DNA of 11,411 nt, from NCBI GenBank assembly GCA_027451645.1, contig DAIDIX010000035.1, positions 1 to 11,411 of the forward strand. Reading direction: 5' to 3'. The stretch is from Candidatus Dormiibacterota bacterium. GTDB taxonomy: Bacteria; Chloroflexota; Dormibacteria; Aeolococcales; Aeolococcaceae. Position 1 is the stretch's first letter, and each line of letters begins with the position of its first letter. Of the stretch, positions 5,518 to 11,411 are shown piece after piece. A model generated the notes under the pieces. The model was given only the letters and a program-made list of their open reading frames with translations. It had not been told where the DNA came from and made no database searches. The position numbers and the translations under genes are program-made.

Positions 5518-6785
5518 TGCGATTTGCCACGACGGGCTACCGAGTCAACAGTTACTGCTGCAAGGAGGACGAGTGCAGTGACAACGTACTGAAGTGCAGC
5601 TGAGAGTCCGAGAAGACCCATGCCATTGTAGATGGCAGCAATGACAATGCCTCCAAGAACTGCATGGAGTGCCTTTCCATGCCCACCAAACAGCGATGTG
5701 CCCCCGATGACAGCAGCTGCGACTGCATAGAGGACAAGCTGTCCGCCATCAAGGTTTGTCGAAACTGACTGGAGGCGTGATGCATAGACGATTCCTGCAA
5801 TGCCAGCAGTGAATCCAGAACATGCGAAGGCAATCGTCCTGATGTTGGCAAGCCCTATTCCTGCACGACGTGCAGCTTCCGCATTGCCTCCAACTGCATA
5901 CACATATCTCCCGTATGCAGTCCGTCCAAGGAGGAAGCTCCAGAGTGCCAGGACAGCCAGGACAAGAAGCACTACCCATGGGAGTCCCTCAATGGGGAAG
6001 AGAATTCCACGATTCGCGTTTGCAATGAGGAGGAGCGCAATGCCTGCTGCAGCAATTCCGCCGATCTTGATCCATGTGACAGAGGAAGGTGGTGCTACGA
6101 GTCCAGAAGTACGTCTCCGGTGTTCACGGCTCCAGATGAGCAGTCCATAGACTGCAACAGCAATTCCCATGACGAGCCATCCCCAGAGTGGCGGAATCGA
6201 GGCATTTGCAATGCCATTGAAAAATGCATCATTGATGGGGAGCGTGCCGCCATTGCCAAGAATCATGAGCATGACACCCTGCCAAGCAAGGAGGCCTGCA
6301 AGCGTGACCACAAATGATGGGAGTCCAAGCCGTGTGATTATTGTTCCCTGGAGGGCTCCAATAGCTGTTGCAACAAGGAGTGCAACAAGAAGGGCCAGCC
6401 AGACTGGCCAGCCGATAGTCCCCTTCACGAGTTCAGCAGCAATGATCCCGGAAATTCCTGCAACAAAGCCGATGGACAGATCGATCTCCCCGAGGAGGAG
6501 TGCAAACACTTCGCCCATTGCGAGGAGCATGAATACAGATCCCTGGACAAGGAGGTTCACGAGGTTCCCGGGGGAAAGGAAGTTGCTGTTTGCTGACTGG
6601 AAAAGGATGCCGATGACGACGAGTCCGACAACTACAGGAAGGACTCCGCTCTCACCCGTGATGATTTTCCTCCACATGTCGTGGGCATAACTGCTGAATG
6701 TTGCCTGTGGTGGTGGAGGCGCTGCTTCGGAGATGCGTGCAGCTGGCAGCTCTCGGTGCTCATCTGATGTGCTATGCACTGCCAT
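5514..6785 (-). CDS. xylH: Sugar ABC transporter permease, XylH/RbsC type
   Basis: This membrane permease of 423 residues forms the channel of a CUT2 (ribose/xylose-type) sugar importer. After a soluble Pro/Ala-rich N-terminus of about 45 residues come about ten or more hydrophobic segments. Diagnostic BPD_transp_2 sequences are present: GEIDLSIGFVAGISG, followed by GLPSFVVTLAG, and later YAVGGNAEAARRAGI, the conserved cytoplasmic loop that contacts the ATPase. GGTSLFGGHGK lies near the C-terminus. The start is the ATG at 6785, with AGGAGG at 6795-6800 inside the end of xylG; an in-frame TTG at 6812 lacks such support. The start overlaps the xylG stop by 14 bases, so the two are probably translationally coupled. 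The stop TAA overlaps the CPBP stop on the opposite strand. The xylose assignment rests on the XylF partner; other pentoses or hexoses are possible. Confidence 0.93.
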   Translation of the reverse strand: MAVHSTSDEHRELPAARISEAAPPPPQATFSSYAHDMWRKIITGESGVLPVVVGLVVIGILFQSANSNFLSPGNLVNLLVQGSVFMLLAMGEVFALLLGEIDLSIGFVAGISGIIAAELVKGTIGWPVWLALLVALLVATAIGALQGTIITRLGLPSFVVTLAGLLAWQGVMLMILGNGGTLPINDAFFNGIANASIPPLWGWLVMGIAVAVYGLLIWSREHRRRTSGLVAPPSSVTWIKIGGIAAAGIALLLIANANRGILFPIEGLPWVVLLVLAVLALWSFLLGRTAYGRYVYAVGGNAEAARRAGIGLANIRTIAFACSGFTAGIAGIVYASRLQSVSTNLDGGQLVLYAVAAAVIGGTSLFGGHGKALHAVLGGIVIAAIYNGMGLLGLSAALQYVVTALVLLAAVTVDSVARRGKSH

Positions 6786-7560
6786 GATGACGCTCCTCCT
6801 GCGGAATGCCAAAATGGAGCCTTCCTGCAGTCATGAGTTCGACGACCTTCTGGCGGGTGAGGGATGAAGCAGGCTCATGGGCTGCAAGTGTGCCGAGATA
6901 GAGGACTGCAATGGAGTCCGCAACACTGAACACATCATTGAGGTTGTGGGAGATGAGGATGACTGCGAGACCCTGGGACGCGAGTTGTGTCACGAGCTTC
7001 AGGACCATCGCAGTCTGTGCAACGCCAAGTGCTGCAGTTGGCTCGTCCATGATGACAAGTTTCGAGTTCCACATCACTGCCTTTGCAACGGCAACTGCCT
7101 GTCGCTGACCTCCCGAAAGTGATGCGACTGGCTGCCGAATCGACCTGACAGTGGTGACAGAAAGGGATGCCAAGGTTGCTGCTGCCTGCCGTTCCATGCT
7201 GTCCTCATCAAGGGTAAGGTGTCGTGTGACTTCCCGTCCGAGAAACATGTTCTGAACGATGTCGAGATTGTCTGCAAGGGCGAGATCCTGGTAGACAGTC
7301 TGGATGCCGAGATCGTAGGCGTCTTTCGGCGACGAGATGTGTACAGGTTTGCCATTCCAGTACAGTGTTCCTGCATCATGTGCGAAGATTCCGGAAATGC
7401 ATTTGATGAGTACGGATTTCCCTGCACCGTTGTCTCCGCACAGTGCAGTAACCTGGCCCTCACGGATAGTGAGATTCACATCCGTAAGTGCATGAACGGG
7501 ACCAAATGATTTCGAAATGCCCTCGAGACGGAGGAGTGGAGGAGATGGTGAGTTTTGCAT
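6772..7560 (-). CDS. xylG: Sugar ABC transporter ATP-binding protein, single-domain XylG-like
   Basis: This cytosolic ATPase of 262 residues energises the sugar importer. All ABC motifs are intact: Walker A GDNGAGKS (42-49), Q-loop Q91, signature LSGGQRQ (148-154), Walker B LVIMDEP (168-174, E173 catalytic) and H-loop H205. XylG, RbsA and MglA proteins usually contain two fused ABC domains, about 500 residues. Here there is only one, as in the FrcA-type fructose importer, so it presumably works as a homodimer. It is not an obvious truncation: the xylH start with a strong ribosome binding site overlaps its end, and no second ABC domain is visible in the operon. The ATG at 7560 has a purine-rich AGGGGG 11 nt upstream, a longer spacing than usual. 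A long hairpin separates it from xylF, which may lower its expression relative to the binding protein. Confidence 0.92.
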   Translation of the reverse strand: MQNSPSPPLLRLEGISKSFGPVHALTDVNLTIREGQVTALCGDNGAGKSVLIKCISGIFAHDAGTLYWNGKPVHISSPKDAYDLGIQTVYQDLALADNLDIVQNMFLGREVTRHLTLDEDSMERQAAATLASLSVTTVRSIRQPVASLSGGQRQAVAVAKAVMWNSKLVIMDEPTAALGVAQTAMVLKLVTQLASQGLAVILISHNLNDVFSVADSIAVLYLGTLAAHEPASSLTRQKVVELMTAGRLHFGIPQEERHHGSA

Positions 7561-7584
7561 CGGAGTCGATGCCCCCTGAAAGTG

Positions 7585-7619
7585 GCTGGAGCATCACTCG
7601 GTTGAAGTGATGCTCCAGC
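7585..7619 (-). promoter_or_regulatory. Perfect 13-bp hairpin between xylF and xylG
   Basis: Arms 7585-7597 and 7607-7619 are perfect inverted repeats (GCTGGAGCATCAC and its complement) around a 9-nt loop. The hairpin falls 10 bases after the xylF stop and 24 bases before the xylG start. No U-run follows in the transcribed direction, so I read it as a partial terminator or 3'-end stabiliser. Such hairpins are known to keep binding-protein mRNA more abundant than that of the membrane components. Confidence 0.7.
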
Positions 7620-7629
7620 TGGGTGACGG

Positions 7630-8847
7630 TTATCCTGAGATTCCGTACTGACTGCAGACAGAAGCTCCGACTGCAGCACAGAGTTCTGTAGCACTGATGA
7701 ACTTGTCCCTGATGACTGTCTTTGCCATGTTGCTTGCATTCACTGAGACTGGGGTGAGAAGGATGGAGGGGACTGCCACTTTTGCAGTCGTGTCCTGGGT
7801 TGTTCCATTCACGAGGCCGGATGGGGGAGTCACACCTGCCCTGACATAGAGGGCAAGCGCAACTGCAGCCTGTGCCTCAAGGTAGATCGGCTTGTAGACT
7901 GACATGCACTGGTATCCCTGGAGGATGTTCTGCATTCCCTGGAGCGTTGCATCCTGGCCAGTGGTGGGGATCGTCTTCGGAGGAATGTTCTGTGCCTTGA
8001 GGACAGAGATGACAGAGTTGCCAAGCCCATCGTTTGCAGAGACCACTGCATTGATGTCCTTGTGTGCAGTGAACTGCTGCTGGAATATGGTGAGGGCCTG
8101 CTGGTTGTCCCAGCTTGGTACAGCTATTTCGCCAACTTTCACATACGTTCCATTCTGGAAGTACGGATTGAGGATGGAGTTGTACCCCTGGGCAAAGAGG
8201 GTGGCATTGTTGTCGGTTGGTGCACCATCAAGCTCGAAGACATGAGGTGACTTCACATTCCACGCACTGATGCAGTCAACGAGTCCCTGTCCAATGACTT
8301 TTCCAACAGTGACATTGTTGAAGCTCACATAGTATTCGCGACTGCCACCAAGGACAAGGCGGTCATAGTCGATGACTGCCACTCCGTGGGCCTTCGCGTA
8401 TGACTCTATGCTCGCACCGACGCCAGAATCGAGTGGATCAACAAGAAGCACGCTTGCACCATCAGTGATATCAGCCTGAGCAAGAGTGAGCTCTGTTGCA
8501 TCGCTACCCTGGGCATTGTCGATCTTGTATTGCGATGCGGAGAGGCCTGCAGCCTTGAATGCCTGTGCAAGATACGGTGCATCAAAGTCCACATACCGTG
8601 CTGATGAGGCAGTGTCAGGAAGGATGACTCCGATCTTTCCCTTGCCCTGGGAAGCGAGACCAGTAAGCTGCTTCATGACAGAGAATGTATTGTCGAACGA
8701 GCTTGCCGTGATGTTCGTAGGAATCCCGCTTGACGGCGAGGGGGATTTTGATGGTGATGTGCCCGATGTTCCGCAGCTTGCCACAACGACAGCAATGACT
8801 GCTGCTGCCATGACAAGTCCGGAACGGTGCCGGAAATTGATGCCCAT
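7630..8847 (-). CDS. xylF: Xylose-type sugar-binding lipoprotein
   Basis: The product is an extracytoplasmic substrate-binding protein of 405 residues that delivers sugar to the XylGH importer. A lipoprotein signal peptide ends in VVASC, so C25 would be lipidated. It is followed by a Ser/Pro/Thr-rich linker (26-45). The periplasmic-binding-protein (RbsB/LacI-like) fold starts at about 68: KIGVILPD, then DGASVLLVDPLD (129-140), then DYDRLV (160-165), a XylF-like signature. ANDG (271-274) and TGQDA (296-300) follow, with the XylF-like MQNILQGYQCMSVYK after them. C192, C314, C390 and C398 could form disulfides. The start is the ATG at 8847, preceded by GGGAGGA (8854-8860) at 6 nt. It is the first gene of the xylFGH operon. 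The ligand is inferred as D-xylose by resemblance; a related sugar cannot be excluded. Confidence 0.93.
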   Translation of the reverse strand: MGINFRHRSGLVMAAAVIAVVVASCGTSGTSPSKSPSPSSGIPTNITASSFDNTFSVMKQLTGLASQGKGKIGVILPDTASSARYVDFDAPYLAQAFKAAGLSASQYKIDNAQGSDATELTLAQADITDGASVLLVDPLDSGVGASIESYAKAHGVAVIDYDRLVLGGSREYYVSFNNVTVGKVIGQGLVDCISAWNVKSPHVFELDGAPTDNNATLFAQGYNSILNPYFQNGTYVKVGEIAVPSWDNQQALTIFQQQFTAHKDINAVVSANDGLGNSVISVLKAQNIPPKTIPTTGQDATLQGMQNILQGYQCMSVYKPIYLEAQAAVALALYVRAGVTPPSGLVNGTTQDTTAKVAVPSILLTPVSVNASNMAKTVIRDKFISATELCAAVGASVCSQYGISG

Positions 8848-8944
8848 GCTGGTTCCTCCCAATGAGCAGGTTGAGATGCGATATTTATTCGCTAACTCAA
8901 CAATAAGCCTAGCGCTATACGTTAAGCAAGGGCATTCCCTGCAG
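8848..8944 (-). promoter_or_regulatory. xylF upstream region with AT-rich promoter and palindromes
   Basis: These 97 bases between the tdk stop and xylF are clearly more AT-rich than their surroundings, as expected for a promoter. They contain the perfect 8-bp palindrome TAGCGCTA (8910-8917). It sits within a looser inverted pair, GCTAAC (8891-8896) and GTTAAGC (8921-8927). This would suit a sugar-responsive repressor of the LacI or ROK/XylR kind, but no regulator gene is in the window. A small imperfect hairpin (about 8926-8943) follows the tdk stop and could weakly end that transcript. The exact -10 and -35 elements could not be fixed. Confidence 0.4.
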
Positions 8945-9586
8945 TTACGTGCGCTGCACCTGCTGCTCGGAACTGGAATGGAGTGCTGTCAGGGTGCCAT
9001 GCACTTCCAGCGTTGGGGAACCTGCATCCTTGCCGAGATCGCGGGTCCTGTAGTGGTGTCTGCAGAGGACATGATACGTTGCTGCAGGGTCAACGACTGT
9101 GCCGGATGTCACCATCTGTCCACGCTCAACACGTGCATTATGGGTTGCCTTCGCTCCACACCAGCAGCGTGCTGGAACTGGGAGCTCATTTCTTCTGTCT
9201 GCAACTTCGAGAAGGCGCTTCGCACCTGGAAACATCCTGCCAGTGAAGTCTGTGAGAATGCCAAATGCGTAGACATCGATGCCAAGAACATCGACAGCAA
9301 GTGCCAGCTGGTCGATCTGCACTTCTGTGTAGAACTGGGCCTCGTCACAGATTGCATAGGATATGGGCACTGATGAAGCAAGATCCTCAAACAGATCGAG
9401 ATCTTCCGGTACTGGGTATGCCCTTTCAGCAAGGCCTATCCTGCTTGAGATGACATCCCCATTGCGGTCGAGCTTTGTGTATCTCCGTCCCTCGACACCA
9501 CGTGAGCGGAGGGTGAAATCGAGCTGGAGAGCAAGTGTGGACTTGCCTGAATCCATCGTGCCAGAGAAGAAGGTGAGCTCAGCCAT
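8945..9586 (-). CDS. tdk: Thymidine kinase
   Basis: This cytosolic kinase of 213 residues phosphorylates thymidine (and deoxyuridine) to the monophosphate in nucleotide salvage. The P-loop FFSGTMDSGKST (6-17) has the extended actinobacterial form. The Walker-B-like ICDEAQF (79-85) carries the catalytic Glu (E82). VYAFGILTDF (105-114) is the characteristic TK strand. Zinc ligands are C141, C143, C175 and H178 in CWC and CRHH. ATHNAR (147-152) and the lasso region (about 150-173) lead into the second pair. Length is normal for type-II TK, with about 25 extra C-terminal residues. The ATG at 9586 has GGGGGA 3 nt upstream. A TTGACT hexamer at 9648-9653 could be a -35, but its -10 is poor. The gene lies 84 bases downstream of the deacetylase and 97 upstream of xylF. 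It is the best indicator of actinobacterial origin here. Confidence 0.95.
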   Translation of the reverse strand: MAELTFFSGTMDSGKSTLALQLDFTLRSRGVEGRRYTKLDRNGDVISSRIGLAERAYPVPEDLDLFEDLASSVPISYAICDEAQFYTEVQIDQLALAVDVLGIDVYAFGILTDFTGRMFPGAKRLLEVADRRNELPVPARCWCGAKATHNARVERGQMVTSGTVVDPAATYHVLCRHHYRTRDLGKDAGSPTLEVHGTLTALHSSSEQQVQRT

Positions 9587-9670
9587 TGATCCCCCAATAC
9601 TGGTTGCGGTGCACTACCACGCCATCATCACCTATTCGGGGAAATGGAGTCAATGGAATCGGGAAGTGTG

Positions 9671-11239
9671 CTAGTTCCATCCCGTTGTGCATGTGCGGGG
9701 AGTGGCAGTGGGAAGGACGTGGGATGCACTTCCTGATGCAACGAGGGGCCCAGTATGCGGAATAGAAGTGAACGGGATTGGTATCCCTGCAGCAGTTCCG
9801 AGCGAGTGGGCAAATGTGGATAGCGCTTCATTGGGGTTGACCCTGATGCGGGGGAGGTAGAGGAGATTCGCTGAGGTGACAACATTTGAATTCTCGCTGC
9901 TGTCAATGACTCCCCCAATGTAGTTGTCCTGGCTCACCAGGGAGAAGACGCGAGGAGTAAGTGGCCCAGCTGTGGCTGGTGACGGATATGGCCACATGCC
10001 AGTGTAGGCAATGAACTGGGGGTAGGAGGCGATATGCGATGTGATGGCTGCAGTTGACTGGGTAATGATGGCAGCTACTGTGGAGGGGTTGCCATACCAG
10101 AAGGACACATTGTCCTTGAGGGTGTGATCCTCGATCCAGAAGCCATCCGTATTGAGAGAAGACACATCCTGCCAGGTGAGATATGCATGGCCAGGGACCT
10201 CAATCCCGATGAGCGATGTGGTGATGAAAAACGTTGCTGTCATGCCATACCGCTGGAGGATGGGAACTGCATAGGTCCATGGCCCTGAGCGGCCGTCATC
10301 AAAGGTGATGACGAATGGCCTGCTCGGCAGTGGCAGACCGTACAGGACAGCATCAACGAGCCGTGCAAGTGAGATGGCATGAAAGCCGTTTGCAGAAAAC
10401 CATTCCATTTCCTGGGCAAACTGCCCAGGACTTACTGTGAGGCTTGCATCAAGCCGGTAGGCGTAGAACGAGGGATACCAGGAGGGAGATGGGGGTGGAG
10501 CAATGTTGTGGTACATGAGAATGGGAACATGGAGCGGGTGGGAAGCGGGAAGAGCTGCAGGAAGGAGTACTGGTGCATCCTGCGATGCAGGGCCCTCTCC
10601 GACGATCGCTGCTCCAGTAGTCGTCACCCGGATGTCAAGCACCAGCGAAGCATAGAGAGACGCCGCATTTGCAGGGCGGAGCTGTGCAGGATGGGTGAAT
10701 GTCAGATGGACAGGAACTGACCATAGCCCTTGGACATTCGTGAGTGTCTCGCTGCTTGTCCATGCTGCATTGGGCTGGGGAGTGCCCAGTGAGTAGCCTG
10801 CAATGGATCCAATGGGGAATTTTGCCTGAAGCATTGCTGTACGGGCAGCTGCGCTTGGCCACTGTTCCATGGCCACGGGATCGAGTTCCTGCCACTGGCT
10901 CGCAAAGTCTCCTGTGGGGAACGCAGACATGAAGGAATTTGCTGCTGCAAGGACTGTGGACGATGGATCAGCTGCAGGTGATGGTGAGGGGACAACAGAG
11001 GACGTGGGTGCCAGAGACGAGGTTGGGGAGGGAAGAGCCGATGGTGATGTGCTGCCAAGTGTTGGGAAGCAGGTGTTGTATCGGTGCGGAAGCGGCTCTT
11101 CGGAAGCAGCATCAGTGATACGTGCCTGGATGTGCTGGTGCGACACAGTGCTGTTGCAGGCAGAAAGGATGGAGATGAGTATGATGCCTGTGCCCAAGAG
11201 CATGCTACTGAAGGAAAACCTGCTGGGAAAAAGTTGCAT
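9671..11239 (-). CDS. Surface lipoprotein with divergent polysaccharide-deacetylase (NodB/CE4) domain
   Basis: The product is a secreted lipoprotein of 522 residues. The signal peptide ends in ILSAC, with C28 as the lipidation site. A Ser/Pro/Thr-rich linker (about 62-95) leads to a region of about 95-215 that looks like an NTF2/SnoaL-like accessory domain (FPTGDFASQW and LDIRV; tentative). The catalytic-type domain begins at about 238 with PILMYHNI. It has the CE4 motif TFDDG (312-316), followed by YGMTATFF (331-338) and LTWQDVSSL. The usual zinc motif H(S/T)xxH reads H372-T-L-K-D376, so the second His is replaced by Asp. The RPPYG-type motif is also not recognisable (MWPYPSP instead). CE4 enzymes remove N- or O-acetyl groups from peptidoglycan, chitin or xylan. 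This one may have altered metal binding, or may only bind its glycan. The ATG at 11239 has no good ribosome binding site. Confidence 0.87.
   Translation of the reverse strand: MQLFPSRFSFSSMLLGTGIILISILSACNSTVSHQHIQARITDAASEEPLPHRYNTCFPTLGSTSPSALPSPTSSLAPTSSVVPSPSPAADPSSTVLAAANSFMSAFPTGDFASQWQELDPVAMEQWPSAAARTAMLQAKFPIGSIAGYSLGTPQPNAAWTSSETLTNVQGLWSVPVHLTFTHPAQLRPANAASLYASLVLDIRVTTTGAAIVGEGPASQDAPVLLPAALPASHPLHVPILMYHNIAPPPSPSWYPSFYAYRLDASLTVSPGQFAQEMEWFSANGFHAISLARLVDAVLYGLPLPSRPFVITFDDGRSGPWTYAVPILQRYGMTATFFITTSLIGIEVPGHAYLTWQDVSSLNTDGFWIEDHTLKDNVSFWYGNPSTVAAIITQSTAAITSHIASYPQFIAYTGMWPYPSPATAGPLTPRVFSLVSQDNYIGGVIDSSENSNVVTSANLLYLPRIRVNPNEALSTFAHSLGTAAGIPIPFTSIPHTGPLVASGSASHVLPTATPRTCTTGWN
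10410..10430. repeat. Perfect short hairpin inside the deacetylase gene
   Basis: CCTGGGCA and TGCCCAGG flank a 3-nt loop, and one more A-T pair extends the stem to 9 bp. It lies within coding sequence for the start of the deacetylase domain (SPGQFAQ), so it may simply reflect codon choice. An effect on mRNA folding or a pause is possible. Confidence 0.4.
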
Positions 11240-11411
11240 CGTTGGTGGAGACCTGTGTGTGGGTGCAGAAAAGCGCTATCAGGACAACGATGCGCCTACA
11301 CAAAATGATACGGATATTCGCCACGGAAGAACACAGGCCAGAAAGGCATGCAGGGAAGCACTGGGCGTGCTCCCCTGCACATGTGGGTCTAGGGAAGTCT
11401 TCTTCGTGGTC
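11240..11411. other. Upstream region of the deacetylase gene, no supported gene
   Basis: This is the 172-base right end of the window. On the minus strand TATCAT (11305-11310) could serve as a -10 for the deacetylase gene, but no good -35 accompanies it. Two minus-strand frames are open from the right edge to stops at 11205-11207 and 11279-11281, so the end of an upstream gene could lie here. On the plus strand an ATG at 11291 with AGGA 5 nt upstream stays open to the edge, but it uses codons such as CTA and ATA that the neighbours avoid. None can be decided from this window. Confidence 0.35.

Noticed and set aside
8486..9373. 295-residue plus-strand reading frame
   Set aside because: It is antisense to xylF and tdk, both with clear motifs. 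Its translation is Cys-rich and shows no domain.
4153..9586. A dedicated antiviral island made of the deaminase, HD protein, CPBP protease and thymidine kinase
   Set aside because: The sugar operon sits between them, strands differ, the proteins look like housekeeping forms, and there are no mobile-element signs. Only the deaminase-HD pair merits a note.
11291..11411. Possible divergent plus-strand gene start at 11291
   Set aside because: AGGA is at a fair distance, but only 40 codons are visible, codon use is atypical, and minus-strand frames are open over the same bases. Left undecided within the region entry.
1..11411. CRISPR array, tRNA, rRNA, transposase or phage genes
   Set aside because: No regularly spaced repeats, cloverleaf-like segments, rRNA-like sequence, or transposase/integrase motifs were seen on either strand.

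Overview
The window looks like a chromosomal stretch of an actinobacterium. The strongest evidence is the thymidine kinase: its P-loop region (GTMDSGKST) and its Cys/His zinc-ligand pattern resemble the actinobacterial form as I remember it. Two predicted lipoproteins with Cys lipoboxes point to a Gram-positive-type envelope. Three genes appear to be read from leaderless mRNAs, which is common in Actinobacteria. GC content is moderate by eye and Ala is mostly GCA, so this is not a classic high-GC Streptomyces-like genome. I cannot name the genus.

Layout. Positions 1-316 (minus) hold the start of an unrecognised basic protein that runs off the left edge. Positions 317-980 hold no confident gene, but there are suggestive minus-strand reading frames, possibly a decayed gene. 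An NfeD-like membrane protein (981-1451, minus) is divergent from an Mrp/ApbC-type Fe-S carrier ATPase (1563-2672, plus). The Mrp gene converges on a SAMHD1-like HD phosphohydrolase (2713-4116, minus), which lies just downstream of a ComEB-type dCMP deaminase (4153-4746, minus). A CPBP-family membrane protease gene (4804-5517, plus) is divergent from the deaminase gene and meets the end of a sugar ABC operon with overlapping stop codons.

That operon reads xylF (8847-7630), a hairpin, xylG (7560-6772), then xylH (6785-5514). It encodes a xylose-type binding lipoprotein, a single-domain ATPase and a permease. Upstream on the same strand are thymidine kinase (9586-8945) and a lipoprotein with a divergent polysaccharide-deacetylase domain (11239-9671). 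The last 172 bases hold no gene I can support.

How the genes may work together. Three enzymes act on deoxynucleotides: the HD protein, the dCMP deaminase and thymidine kinase. The first two look co-transcribed, which suggests dNTP-pool control. The XylFGH set is a complete importer with no sugar-catabolic gene in view. I see no CRISPR array, transposase, tRNA or rRNA. Most of the window is ordinary housekeeping and transport. The oddities are the predicted leaderless starts, the altered metal-binding motif of the deacetylase, the single-domain XylG, and the interrupted reading frame at the left end.
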